In this document: one piece after another, positions 44,034 through 53,638 of the stretch
Position numbering within the stretch: the first letter of the stretch is position 1
How the letters are laid out: each line of letters starts with the position of its first letter
From: Candidatus Latescibacterota bacterium
Lineage (GTDB): Bacteria > Latescibacterota > UBA2968 > UBA8231
Direction: 5' to 3'
NCBI GenBank assembly: GCA_022819745.1
Contig: JAJEGS010000039.1
Coordinates: 499,037-563,036 of the forward strand
Length of the DNA: 64,000 bases
Notes under the pieces: model-generated
Told to the model about the DNA's origin: nothing
The model's database searches: none
Seen by the model: only the letters and a program-made list of their open reading frames with translations
Made by a program: the position numbers and the translations under genes

Positions 44034-46484
44034 ATGCTTAGACGCGATTTCATCCATATCAACCTCAAAAACGCGCCCTCCCGACAGCAGTGGAGTGCGA
44101 TCGCAGCTAAAAAACTGCCTTTACTGCTTTTCTTCGTCTTTCACTCCGCCCTATACGCTCAGGACATTGTTTTTGCAGGGACGGACTTTGCGGCGTGGAA
44201 TCATCCGGCCGGGCTCGTCCAAATCGGCTCTGACGGAGTTGTTGTCAAGCGTTTTGGCACGACGTTTAACTCGGTCGCCAATGCCAACGAATTTTCATCC
44301 GTTACCATCGGCGACTACGGCCGCTTGCCAGTGCGCGCGCCCTCCAATCAGGCTCAGGCCGGACTAGTGGCCGACCAAGACCACAACACCTATTGGCAGC
44401 CCGACTTAGACGATCCGCTCCAGAAGTGGTGGCTAGAGGTCGATTTGGAGCGCGCGGTCGTCGCCCGCAAGATCCGCGTAATCTTTCCCCAAACTGAGGA
44501 CGCCCGTCCCTTTGAGTTCTTTTCGCTCCACATCAGCCCGGGCATCCAAGTCGCGGGCGCACCGGGTAAGCAAATCGCGTTTGAGCGCGTCGGTCGCCCG
44601 GTCAACAACAACACCAAGCAGGTTGTAGAGTTCGATCTCAGAACCGTCAACAAGCCCCCTCTCAGTGGAACGCCCAAGGGACAGTACTTGGCAAAGAGCG
44701 ACAGCTTGGATTTTTCTATCCTCCGCTTTGTGCGCTTTGAAGCGGCCGGCCAAACCCCTGGCGCAGCTCTCGCCGAAATCGAGGTAGATGGCATTGGCTT
44801 CAACCTCTCGACCCGGGTGTTTACCGAAGTACGCGCGGAAAAGGGCGAGAAGTCATGGGGCGGCAGAACGTGGACCTCAAGAGCACGCGATTGCGACGGC
44901 TGCGGCAAGGCCAGCGGCGCGGAATTTCTCGTGGATGCGGACTTGGGCCGACGGCTGTGGAGCATCCAAGCCTCTTCTGGGGATCGCGATTGGCGCGACG
45001 ATGGCGTCTGGTCGGTGATCGACTTTGGCAACGTGTTCCGCATCGACCGGATCATCTTTGTGCCGCTCATCGGCGGCCGCAGCCCGTGGCTCTACGGCTA
45101 CCAGCAGGGCGCGGTAGGCGGCTTTCCCATGTTCGATATCCTCACATCCGACGGCAGTCCGAGCAACACGGCCGACCCGACGGCCGAAGGACCGTTTGAC
45201 TACGAGTTGCTGTCCGAAGTGCGCACCAGCTATCCCTTTAACGATTTCCAATTCCCCACGCGCGACACGCGCCTCATCCTCTGGCGCGTGATCGGCTTCT
45301 ACGGGCGCGACGCCAATGCCTTGCAGCTTTTTGCCTTTCACCGCGAAGGCTATCCCAAGCGCGTCGAGTTGGAGTCCTCCGACCTCGACTTGGGTGCGGC
45401 GCGCAGCATCCGGCGCATCGAGTGGGACGCCGACCTGCCGCCGGGTACGCGCTTAGAAGTGCAGACCCAGACGGGCAACGGCTTTACCGAAGTTACGCGC
45501 TACTTTCTCGCCAATGGCAATGAAGTCACCAAGGAAGCCTATGAAGCGGCGCGCAAGCGCTACCGCGGCGACATTGTGCAAGAAAATGTGCGCGATGCAA
45601 CTTGGAGCACTTGGAGCCAGCCGCATCGCTTTTCCGGGCAGAGCTTTCAGTCGCCTTCGCCGCGGCGCTACTTGCGCACGCGCATTCGCCTGTACAGCGA
45701 CGACCTCAACGCGTCGCCGGTGCTGCGCTCGCTGCGGGTTGTGGCCAACGATCCAGTCATTGTTGCTGGCCTGAGCGGCTCGGTGTGGCCGCGCGAAGCC
45801 GGGCTCGATTCGCTGACTGAATTTCGCTATACCATCAAGCCGCAGGCGTTCAACAGCCGCGACCCCGGGTTCGACCAAGTGCTGATCGCACTGCCTCCGG
45901 GCAGCGCGGACGCCAAGTTGCTCGCAGCCTGGGTGGGAGGCCAGCAGGTAGAGGCGCACAGCTCGTTGCGCGGCGATTCGCTGTGGGTGCAGTTGCCGCC
46001 GCCAGTGGTAAAGCGCGACTCCGTCAACATAGCGTTTGCAACGCGAGTTTTCGCCAGCCCGACGGTCTTTGAAACCTTTGTCTTTAACTCCAGTCAAGAA
46101 GACAACGCACAGGGCGTCGTGCCAGCAGAATTGGGAGCCGATCAAGTGTTTGTGCCCGAGGTGGTACAGGGCGCATCCCTAATCCGCAACTTGCGTCACT
46201 CCGGACTGTTCACGCCCAATGGCGACGCAGTCAACGACCTATACGAGCTGAGTTTCACCGTCGTCAAGACCGACAAGCAGCCGTACGTGCGCGTCTTTTC
46301 CCTCGATGGCCGCCTAATCGCCGAATTGAAAAACGCCACTCCGCGCGGTGCCCGGGCGACGTATGCTTGGGACGGCCAGCGCGACGGCCAGATCGTGCCG
46401 CCGGGCATCTACATAGTGCATGTCGAGTTGCAAACCGATCCTAAAGACGAGATCGTCCAGCAGTACCTTCATATCGTATATTAG
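44034..46484 (+). CDS. Surface protein with F5/8-like and TPNGDG domains, paralogue 3
   Basis: 816 residues from ATG 44034, GGAGA 8 bases upstream; the longer frame overlaps paralogue 2 without need. The signal segment is preceded by a long polar N-region (KKLPLLLFFVFHSALYAQ). Two discoidin-like parts: DQDHNTYWQPDLDDPLQKWW with VDLERAVVARKIRV, and DVDA-like repeat VIDFGNVFRIDRIIFVP. The end has GLFTPNGDAVNDLYELSF and DGQRDGQIVPPGIYIVHVEL. Third member of a tandem triplication, the largest. Confidence 0.82.
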   Translation: MLRRDFIHINLKNAPSRQQWSAIAAKKLPLLLFFVFHSALYAQDIVFAGTDFAAWNHPAGLVQIGSDGVVVKRFGTTFNSVANANEFSSVTIGDYGRLPVRAPSNQAQAGLVADQDHNTYWQPDLDDPLQKWWLEVDLERAVVARKIRVIFPQTEDARPFEFFSLHISPGIQVAGAPGKQIAFERVGRPVNNNTKQVVEFDLRTVNKPPLSGTPKGQYLAKSDSLDFSILRFVRFEAAGQTPGAALAEIEVDGIGFNLSTRVFTEVRAEKGEKSWGGRTWTSRARDCDGCGKASGAEFLVDADLGRRLWSIQASSGDRDWRDDGVWSVIDFGNVFRIDRIIFVPLIGGRSPWLYGYQQGAVGGFPMFDILTSDGSPSNTADPTAEGPFDYELLSEVRTSYPFNDFQFPTRDTRLILWRVIGFYGRDANALQLFAFHREGYPKRVELESSDLDLGAARSIRRIEWDADLPPGTRLEVQTQTGNGFTEVTRYFLANGNEVTKEAYEAARKRYRGDIVQENVRDATWSTWSQPHRFSGQSFQSPSPRRYLRTRIRLYSDDLNASPVLRSLRVVANDPVIVAGLSGSVWPREAGLDSLTEFRYTIKPQAFNSRDPGFDQVLIALPPGSADAKLLAAWVGGQQVEAHSSLRGDSLWVQLPPPVVKRDSVNIAFATRVFASPTVFETFVFNSSQEDNAQGVVPAELGADQVFVPEVVQGASLIRNLRHSGLFTPNGDAVNDLYELSFTVVKTDKQPYVRVFSLDGRLIAELKNATPRGARATYAWDGQRDGQIVPPGIYIVHVELQTDPKDEIVQQYLHIVY

Positions 46485-46518
46485 CGATACATCGAAGGTA
46501 GCAAACGAATGGAAGAAC

Positions 46519-46797
46519 ATGAAGATCAACTACTTTGAAGATACGGACACCGCATTTATCGAGTTCACTTCTAAACGCGTCGCCGAAACCCGCGAGTTGT
46601 GCGAGGACATCTACATAGACCTCGACGAGCAAGGAAACCTCGTTGCCATGAAAATTGAGCACGCCAAGACGAGCGCCAACATCTTAGACTTCACCTTCGA
46701 GCGTCAAGAAAATCAACCGAGTGATAGTAGTCAGTGGCCAGTGGCCAGTGACCAGTCCCAACCCGCCCCCGGGAGCGGTGGGGAAACTAAACACTAA
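46519..46797 (+). CDS. DUF2283 family protein with repeat-derived tail
   Basis: 92 residues from ATG 46519 (GGAAG just upstream). MKINYFEDTDTAFIEFTSKR, DIYIDLDEQGNLVAMKIEHA and ILDFTF are the DUF2283 signature; the family is usually 60-75 residues. The last ~25 residues (SSQWPVASDQSQPA...) come from a 7-bp tandem repeat, so the original stop was probably lost. DUF2283 genes often pair with DUF4258-type toxins, but no partner is next to it here. Confidence 0.8.
   Translation: MKINYFEDTDTAFIEFTSKRVAETRELCEDIYIDLDEQGNLVAMKIEHAKTSANILDFTFERQENQPSDSSQWPVASDQSQPAPGSGGETKH
46732..46759. repeat. 7-bp tandem repeat
   Basis: CAGTGGC twice, then CAGTGAC and CAGTCCC. It lies within the 3' end of the DUF2283 gene and before the outer-membrane protein gene. 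Confidence 0.75.
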
Positions 46798-46819
46798 ACA
46801 ACCCTGTGGGAGAGAGGAC

Positions 46820-49453
46820 GTGACACGTCTAACGATAATATTTCTGTATTGCGGTTTGCTCCTCGGGACGCCGCAGCCGTCTGCGGCCCAGCGCGCCACC
46901 GGATTTGACAATCCCTATTACACTTCAGCCACTGAAGTCGCGCCCTCAACTCTCGTCCCTTCAGTGCGCAAGTGGTACCAGCCGCAGCGCCTGTACGAAC
47001 TCTACGACTGGCGGCAAGACCAGTACTCCAACTATGCGCGCAACCCCTATCAACGCTACAATGACGTCTTCTTAGAGGGATCGCCCTTTTACGACATCTA
47101 CGGCTCGTACATCAGCCAAGGTTGGCGGGTGTACAACTGGACCGAGGACTATCCCACGGCCAGCGGCAGCAGCATCTTCAAAAGCCCGCGCTTCAGCTCG
47201 TGGTTCAGCAACGTCCTCATTTCCTCCAGCCACTCCGGCCAGTTTCACTCTTCGCTGATGGTGGGCGACGGCATCCGCACGACCCTGACGCCACTTACTT
47301 TTTCCAAGCCGCGTTTCGACGGCGTGCAGTGGGACATGATGTCGGACAAATACGCTCTGACTCTGCTTACCTCGCGCATCAACAACACCGGCGTCGTCGC
47401 TGGCGTCGCCGGAGAGGCTGGCGTGAAGTTCAGCACGTTCACCAACATGTGGGCCGCCAAAGGTCAAGTCAGCATCGGCGACTTTTCCAATGTCGGCCTA
47501 ACATTTGTCAACGCCGCCCACATGAACTCCAACATTCCCTTTGGCGACAATTCGCTCAAAGGCCAACTCAGCGGGCCGATGAACAACGACTTCGTGCGCT
47601 CGATCATCGTGCGCATTTCCGACGACTCGCCCGAAGACGGCGAAGGCGGTGCCTTGCTGTCGCGCTGGCGCATCTTTGCCAATGGCGTCGAACACACCGA
47701 CGATATCGCGCCCGTGGTGGAAGGTGGCTTCCGCCGTCGCGGCGTGATTGAAGCAAGCGGCACCGACGTAATAACCCTCACGTTCAACATCGAGGACTTC
47801 TCACCCACCGTCGATGACGAAATCGACGACTTCCGCGAAATTGAGCACGTGGAGATCGGCCTAGTACTGGCCAACGACTACAAAGTGGAGGTCGCTTCCA
47901 ACAAACAGACCAACCAACTCGGCGCCCCTGTGTTCCTAACTGTCCTTCGCGCACCGGGCAATGTCAAGGACGGGGCCAACCAAGCCTTTCACACCTTTAG
48001 CTACGGCCTGCCCACCGGCAACCGGCTACTCGGCTTTGACCTGTCGATCAACGACGTTGCCGGTTTTGACTTGAGGGGAGAATACGTGCGGAACTTCCAA
48101 TACCGCCGCTTCCCCAACGAAAACTTCATCCGCGAACAAGCTCTCGCTACCAACACCGCCGAAGCCTTTTACCTGACAGCGCAGAAGCGGCATTACCCGT
48201 GGACGGTTTTCGCCGAGGCCTTCAGCATGGACGCGGAATACTCGACCCAAGCCTTTATCCCTAACTCCGAGGGCGAAGTGTACTACGGCAACGAGCAACA
48301 AAGTGTGTACGAATTCGTCGATGACAACGACGATCAAGACGAGTTACCCGACTGGACCCGGCGCTACTACGGCCCGCGCGTCAACACCCGCCAAGGGACG
48401 GGACTATTGACCGACAGCGCGGTTTTCCCCGGGATCGACGAAAACAACGACGATCTCTCGGATTTCAATCGCAACTTCAACCGCCTACCCGACTACGCCG
48501 AGCCTTTCCTGCGCTTCGAGATCGATCCCCCCGATTTTCTCTTTGGCATGGACATGAACAACAACGGGGTCATCGACCGCTTTGAAGACGACTCCGAAGC
48601 GGACTATCCCTACAAGCGCGGACACCGGGGATACAACACATACCTAGGCGTTGAAATCGCACCGGACATAAACCTCATGGCCGGCCGCCTCGACGAGCGC
48701 CTACTGAAAACCGCCCGCGAAAACGCGACCACGTACCTGCTCTTGACCGCGAGCGAAAAGTTCCCGCGCTACAACCTGCAATTGCGGCTGATCGTCAATC
48801 CGCGCAAGGTCGCAGACGACATTCCCGAAGATGTCTTTTTGTGGGTCGATACGCCCGGCACATTCGGGGAATCGCGCTTTATCCGCGACCAGCTCGTGGC
48901 GCGCGATGCGTTCGTCAACACCACGTATTTAGACGTGCGCTACGACCGCTACATCTCGTTTACCACCAAGTTCAAGCACGAACAATACACGCAATTGGGG
49001 GCGGCTACTGAAGAGCTAAACAACCAGCGCTTCCTCGGCGTGATCAACAAGGCCCAGTACCCGCTCCACCTGCGCTCTTGGGATGTGACCTTGAACTGGA
49101 AACAGCTCTACAGCAATCGGGTGCCGGCGGACAAAGGCGCGTTGCAAACGTCCGATATAACGGAGATTTTCTCGCTGCTGGCCGGCCGCGAGATCAACCG
49201 CAACATGAGCTTTACCGCAGGCGTCGAATACGAGATCGCCAACAATCTGGGCGAGCAGCCCGAGGGGTTTCTAGAAGACGGCACTACGCTAGTGCTGGCC
49301 GGCCAGATCGCCAACCAATCGGCCTATCAGGGGTATGCGCTTACTACCAACGTCGGGCTGCGCTGGACCCGCGAAGACCTCGACTCAGCTCCTGCCTCGG
49401 CCAAGCTATTCACCTTTATCAGCGTCTTCGCCGGGCTGGGCAAGGACCTGTAA
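46820..49453 (+). CDS. Large putative outer-membrane/cell-surface protein
   Basis: 877 residues from the GTG at 46820, with GGGAG 7 bases upstream; the frame is open from 46721 but that part is repeat sequence. Signal peptide TRLTIIFLYCGLLLGTPQPSAA. Rich in aromatic and polar alternating strands (FTNMWAAKGQVSIGDFSNVG, AFYLTAQKRHYPWTVFAEAF, YNLQLRLIVNPRK), with acidic calcium-like stretches (FVDDNDDQDELPDW, GMDMNNNGVIDRFEDDSEAD). Looks like a beta-barrel or beta-helical surface protein; family not recognised. It closes the surface cluster begun at 39 kb, so it may anchor or export the three paralogues. Its last 48 bases overlap the end of the opposite parvulin gene. Confidence 0.72.
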   Translation: MTRLTIIFLYCGLLLGTPQPSAAQRATGFDNPYYTSATEVAPSTLVPSVRKWYQPQRLYELYDWRQDQYSNYARNPYQRYNDVFLEGSPFYDIYGSYISQGWRVYNWTEDYPTASGSSIFKSPRFSSWFSNVLISSSHSGQFHSSLMVGDGIRTTLTPLTFSKPRFDGVQWDMMSDKYALTLLTSRINNTGVVAGVAGEAGVKFSTFTNMWAAKGQVSIGDFSNVGLTFVNAAHMNSNIPFGDNSLKGQLSGPMNNDFVRSIIVRISDDSPEDGEGGALLSRWRIFANGVEHTDDIAPVVEGGFRRRGVIEASGTDVITLTFNIEDFSPTVDDEIDDFREIEHVEIGLVLANDYKVEVASNKQTNQLGAPVFLTVLRAPGNVKDGANQAFHTFSYGLPTGNRLLGFDLSINDVAGFDLRGEYVRNFQYRRFPNENFIREQALATNTAEAFYLTAQKRHYPWTVFAEAFSMDAEYSTQAFIPNSEGEVYYGNEQQSVYEFVDDNDDQDELPDWTRRYYGPRVNTRQGTGLLTDSAVFPGIDENNDDLSDFNRNFNRLPDYAEPFLRFEIDPPDFLFGMDMNNNGVIDRFEDDSEADYPYKRGHRGYNTYLGVEIAPDINLMAGRLDERLLKTARENATTYLLLTASEKFPRYNLQLRLIVNPRKVADDIPEDVFLWVDTPGTFGESRFIRDQLVARDAFVNTTYLDVRYDRYISFTTKFKHEQYTQLGAATEELNNQRFLGVINKAQYPLHLRSWDVTLNWKQLYSNRVPADKGALQTSDITEIFSLLAGREINRNMSFTAGVEYEIANNLGEQPEGFLEDGTTLVLAGQIANQSAYQGYALTTNVGLRWTREDLDSAPASAKLFTFISVFAGLGKDL

Positions 49454-50785
49454 GCTAACTTCGGCGAGTACTTCAGTATTTATCTCGATATCCTCACTGT
49501 ATTGCTCGCGCAGCCGCGCGATAAAGGCGTCCATGGCCTTAGTTGCCGCCTGCTGCCTCAACAGGGTTTTGACGCTGTTATAGACCAAGGCTAGATCCGC
49601 AACTTTGCCATCAGTGCGGGTAAACATCTCGACGTTGGCATCGTAGTACGCGCGAATGTCCTCTTCGGTGATGGGCTGTTGGCGCGCCACTTCCCTGCCC
49701 TCGGTGCGATAGAGCCACTCGACGATGAGCGCATCGCGCTTTTGCTCCACCGGCTCGCGCACCTTGGGGTCGCAGTCGTATTGCAGCTTGCGGCCCTCCG
49801 CCATCATAATCTGCACCCCCGCCAAGTTCTCGGCCGCCTTGTATCGGGCGGCACTGTCGAGCCGACTGTGGCTCGCTTCTAGATTCGCCCAGTACGCGGC
49901 CGTGGTCAGTTGGCCACCGCGCCAGCTAAAGAGCACTTGCTCTTCCCCATCGGGCGCGGTCAAGGTTTTTAAACCTTCGTCGTGGGACTCTAGCTCGTAT
50001 TCGCGGCGCAGGCGATGGACGTATTGTTCCATATCGTCGGCCCGCTTTTGCACGCGCGCTTTTTCTTGCAACCACTCGCGCTGGGCCGCAAAATCCACGT
50101 GCCGCCTTTTGTCGAGTCGGAAGACGTGATAGCCTATTTGGGTCTTCACCGGATGCGGATAGAGTTGGCCCTCGTCCATGGTCCGCAGTGGTTCCATCAA
50201 CTCGGGCAGCATGTGGCCCATCTTGAACCACCCCAACTGGCCAGCCGGGCCAAAGCGCCGCTGGATGGTCTCCGTTGAATAGATGGGCACCAGCGACTCA
50301 AACAGAGTGTCCTCTTGCAGGGCCGTTAGTACTTCCAGAGCCTCTTCTTCGGTGGCGCAGACGATCTGCTGGCTCAAGACTTCGACATCGTATTCGCGCT
50401 CTTTGGCGAAAGCCCGCAATTCCTCTTCGGTTGATGTGTAATCGCCGTGCAGGGCCTCTTCCTCGTACAGTTTGTTCATCACGGCCCTTTGCTCGGTGCG
50501 CTCGACTTCGCGGGCAATGCTCGGCTCGAGATCGAGGCCGCGGCGCAGCCCTTCGCGCACCAACAGTTCGCGGGCGATCACGCCGTTGAGCAGCGTTAGC
50601 TTAGCATCCGCATTCATCTCTTCAATGTGCTTGTAGCCCGTTTGCATCAGCTTTTGCGCTCGCTCCCTAAACTCTTCCTTTGATAGGGTGGTTTCGCCGA
50701 TGCGAGCGACGTAAGTAGGCTCAGGTTCTGTCCCACAAGCCACGAGCGCGAGCAAGGAGACGCGAACGATTGCTCTCAACTTCAT
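49406..50785 (-). CDS. Parvulin-type (PpiC/SurA-like) lipoprotein foldase
   Basis: 459 residues from ATG 50785, giving a lipoprotein signal (MKLRAIVRVSLLALVAC) and a 16-base gap to the preceding gene; the frame to 50830 would overlap it. The SurA-like N-region is followed by a rotamase domain about 140-245 (VLSQQIVCATEEEALEVL, FGPAGQLGWFKMGHMLPEL, VKTQIGYHVFRLDKR). A helical C-region holds ITEEDIRAYYDANVEMF. It likely helps fold exported proteins in the periplasm, in keeping with the many secreted products nearby. Last gene of the operon TPR, ASPIC, PpiC. Confidence 0.85.
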   Translation of the reverse strand: MKLRAIVRVSLLALVACGTEPEPTYVARIGETTLSKEEFRERAQKLMQTGYKHIEEMNADAKLTLLNGVIARELLVREGLRRGLDLEPSIAREVERTEQRAVMNKLYEEEALHGDYTSTEEELRAFAKEREYDVEVLSQQIVCATEEEALEVLTALQEDTLFESLVPIYSTETIQRRFGPAGQLGWFKMGHMLPELMEPLRTMDEGQLYPHPVKTQIGYHVFRLDKRRHVDFAAQREWLQEKARVQKRADDMEQYVHRLRREYELESHDEGLKTLTAPDGEEQVLFSWRGGQLTTAAYWANLEASHSRLDSAARYKAAENLAGVQIMMAEGRKLQYDCDPKVREPVEQKRDALIVEWLYRTEGREVARQQPITEEDIRAYYDANVEMFTRTDGKVADLALVYNSVKTLLRQQAATKAMDAFIARLREQYSEDIEINTEVLAEVSLQVLAQPGEDADKGE

Positions 50786-50801
50786 ACGACAAATTTCTCC
50801 G

Positions 50802-52433
50802 TTATTTTTTTGTAGTTTCCTCAATGACAATGTGTTGATTGGCCGCCACGTTTAAGAGGGTCTGCACTGCGCCGCTGGGCCAAAAAACTTGCAGTGAATC
50901 TACTTGAGTATGGCGGCTCAAACCCAGCGTTAAGCGCACGTCGCTGCTGCCCATGTATCCGTAGCTGCGGCGAATTTCGCGCTTTTGCACGAGGTCGCCC
51001 GCCACGGCCCGGATTTTGGTGCCGAGCCCGTCGCGATTGCTTTGGGTGCCTACAGCTTTGACCGTCAGGTAATTATGACCGCTGTGGTCGTTGCGCAACA
51101 ACGTGCAGTGGGGCGCGTCCGAATCCGACACAAAGATATCGACATCGCCGTCGTTGTCGTAATCGCCCAAAGCAGCACCGTGGCTGACGCGCTCGACGAG
51201 CATCCCCGGGCCGCTAGTGTTGCTCACGTCGGCAAAGGTGCCATCGCCCTGATTGCGGAATAACTGGTTTTGCTGCGGATAAGTCGTGTCCGGGTCGAAC
51301 TCGCGCACGTTTTCATCGAGATGACCGTTGGTAACAAAAACATCGAGGAAACCGTCGTTGTCGCTGTCGAAAAAGACCGCAGCCATGCCCAAGTAGGGCA
51401 CGCTCGGCGCGCCGAGATGAGCGACAAACGTCAGGTCGCTGAAAAAACTTCCGCCATCGTTGTGGTATAGCGTATTGGGCAGCCACTGAAAGGTGGCCAA
51501 GATAATGTCGAGCCGGCCGTCGTTATCGTAATCGCCGAAGTCCGCGCCCATAGCGGACTCAGCGTACCCCTCCTCGTTGTACGCCACCCCGGCGATGATG
51601 CCGTGCTCTGTAAAGGTGCCGTCGCCGTTGTTGAGGAAGAGGAAATTGGGCTGCCGGTCGTTGGCAATGAATAGGTCCGGGTCGCCATCGTCGTCGCAAT
51701 CGCCAAACACCGCGGCCAGTTGTCGCCCCTCATTGCTGAACAAGCCCGCCGCGCGCGTCGCATTGGCAAACGCAAGGTCGCCGTCATTGCGATAGAGCAC
51801 ACCAGCCTGGCCGGGGTACGCGAGAGGGCCGCAGATCGAGCGTGCCGCGCCTGTAAAGCACTCCTTGTTCGCATCCAAATCGAACTCCATGTAATTGGCC
51901 ACGTAGAGATCCAAGTCGCCATCGCGGTCGTAGTCGGCAAAGGCCGCATGCGCTCCCCAACCCGGATCGCCGAGGCCGGTCCGGTCCGTCATATCGGCAA
52001 AGGTACCGCCATGACCCTCGTTGTGATAGAAGACGTTGGGTCCGTAGTTGGTCACGTACAGGTCGGGGCTACCGTCGTTATCCACGTCGCCGACCGCAGC
52101 TCCCATACCGTACCCTGAATCGCCGGTGCGCGTCGCCTCCGTGACATCCGCGAAGGTACCGTCGCCCTCGTTGCGGTAGTGGGCATTGCTACCGGGCGGA
52201 CCGTCATAGCCCGGCAGGGCTGTGCCATTGACGATGTACAGGTCGAGGAAGCCATCGCCATCGGAGTCGAAGAACGCCGCACCCGAGCCGATGGCTTCGG
52301 GCATGTACTTCCGGCCGCTCGCGCCGTTTACATAGCGGAAGTCAATGCCCGCGGCGCGTGTCACCTCGACGAAGTGGGGAGCGGATTGGGCGCTGACGCT
52401 GGCAGCCACCAATGCGATGAGTAGCAAGACCAC
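50802..52433 (-). CDS. ASPIC/UnbV-type FG-GAP propeller protein
   Basis: 543 residues, GTG start 2 bases after the TPR stop. Signal peptide MVLLLIALVAASVSA. FG-GAP/VCBS blades with calcium loops DSDGDGFLDLYIVNG, DVDNDGSPDLYVTNYG, DYDRDGDLDLYVANY, DCDDDGDPDLFIAND, DYDNDGRLDIILAT, DSDNDGFLDVFVTNG and DYDNDGDVDIFVSD. The C-terminal ASPIC/UnbV domain ends GYMGSSDVRLTLGLSR and DSLQVFWPSGAVQTL. Exported, function of the family unclear; commonly next to TPR proteins, as here. Confidence 0.92.
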   Translation of the reverse strand: MVLLLIALVAASVSAQSAPHFVEVTRAAGIDFRYVNGASGRKYMPEAIGSGAAFFDSDGDGFLDLYIVNGTALPGYDGPPGSNAHYRNEGDGTFADVTEATRTGDSGYGMGAAVGDVDNDGSPDLYVTNYGPNVFYHNEGHGGTFADMTDRTGLGDPGWGAHAAFADYDRDGDLDLYVANYMEFDLDANKECFTGAARSICGPLAYPGQAGVLYRNDGDLAFANATRAAGLFSNEGRQLAAVFGDCDDDGDPDLFIANDRQPNFLFLNNGDGTFTEHGIIAGVAYNEEGYAESAMGADFGDYDNDGRLDIILATFQWLPNTLYHNDGGSFFSDLTFVAHLGAPSVPYLGMAAVFFDSDNDGFLDVFVTNGHLDENVREFDPDTTYPQQNQLFRNQGDGTFADVSNTSGPGMLVERVSHGAALGDYDNDGDVDIFVSDSDAPHCTLLRNDHSGHNYLTVKAVGTQSNRDGLGTKIRAVAGDLVQKREIRRSYGYMGSSDVRLTLGLSRHTQVDSLQVFWPSGAVQTLLNVAANQHIVIEETTKK

Positions 52434-52435
52434 GG

Positions 52436-53638
52436 TTAATCCTGCGTTTGGCTTGCGGCGTTGAACTTGCGGGCGAGGGCTGCGCCGCGCTGTAAGCGGG
52501 CATTGTCCGGCTCAAAGCGCAAACCCCGCTCATAGCTTGCCAGCGCTTGGGCAAATGCTTCTTGCATCATCAGCGCATTGCCAAGCGCGAGATGCGCGAG
52601 CACATACGTGGAGTCAGCGCGCAGGGCTTGGCGGAACAGGGACATGGCCTCGACCACTTGGCGGCGGCGCAAATAGAGGTTACCCAAGTTGTGGTACGAG
52701 GGTGCGAAATTGGGGTTGCGGTCCAGGGCTTGCAAATAGTACAAACGCGCTTCTTCGTACTGTCCGCGCTGTCCGTATAGCGCGCCTATCTTGTGGTACA
52801 ACTCGGCCTTGTCGGGCGTCCGAGCTAGAGTAGTGCGCAGGCCGATGAGGAGCTTTTCCTGCTTTTCCAGTTCGTTGTACAGGGCCAATTGGCGTCGTCC
52901 TTCTTCCTGCTGACCACTGCGCAACAGGGCATTGCCGAGGTTGAAGCGAGCCCGCGCAAAGAGCGAATCGAGCGCCACGGCGCGTTGCAATTCAACGATG
53001 GCCGCAGCGTACTCACGGCGCTTGTACAAGGCCGTGCCGAGGCCGTGGTGGTACTTGGCCACAGTCGAATCGGCGGCTAGGGCACGGGCATACGCCGCTT
53101 CGGCCGCAGCGTAGTCGTTGAGCTTGAGATGGGCCTCGCCGAGGTTGTACCATGCCTCGCTGTAGTCGTCTTGCAAGGCAACGGCGCGGCCATACGCGGC
53201 AACGGCCTGCTCGTACTGGGCTTGGCGAAAGTACAGCAACCCGAGCGCCATCTGCGCCCAAGCGTAATCCGGGGTCGCGCGCGTGACCTCCTCTAACAGG
53301 GCGAGGGCCTCGGCGTGGCGATTGAGACGGGTCAGCACAATGGCCAGTTCGGTTTGCGCCTTGGCGTAATCGGGTTGCAGCACGATGGCCTGTTTGTAGG
53401 CTCCTAGGGCCTCGGTCAGCTTGTTGTCGCGTGCATAGGCGTCAGCTAGGTTGCGGTGAGCTACCGCAGAATTGGCATCGCGTTCTACCGCGCGTTTCGC
53501 GGCTTCTATGGCGGCGGCATAGGGGCCTTGGTGCAGGCGACTTACAGGTGCCGCATCGGTTGGGCGCGGTTGGCGGTCGTTGGGAGGGTCCTGACAGGCG
53601 ACGAGTGCTAGGATCGACAGGTAGCAGAGTAGGGGCAT
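52436..53638 (-). CDS. TPR-repeat lipoprotein
   Basis: 400 residues. Lipoprotein signal MPLLCYLSILALVAC. At least nine TPR units from about residue 35 to 390, e.g. VAHRNLADAYARDNKLTEAL, AWYNLGEAHLKLNDYAAAEA, ARFNLGNALLRSGQQEEG, SYHNLGNLYLRRRQVVEAM. Protein-protein scaffold facing the periplasm, first gene of the operon with the ASPIC/UnbV and parvulin genes. Confidence 0.9.
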   Translation of the reverse strand: MPLLCYLSILALVACQDPPNDRQPRPTDAAPVSRLHQGPYAAAIEAAKRAVERDANSAVAHRNLADAYARDNKLTEALGAYKQAIVLQPDYAKAQTELAIVLTRLNRHAEALALLEEVTRATPDYAWAQMALGLLYFRQAQYEQAVAAYGRAVALQDDYSEAWYNLGEAHLKLNDYAAAEAAYARALAADSTVAKYHHGLGTALYKRREYAAAIVELQRAVALDSLFARARFNLGNALLRSGQQEEGRRQLALYNELEKQEKLLIGLRTTLARTPDKAELYHKIGALYGQRGQYEEARLYYLQALDRNPNFAPSYHNLGNLYLRRRQVVEAMSLFRQALRADSTYVLAHLALGNALMMQEAFAQALASYERGLRFEPDNARLQRGAALARKFNAASQTQD

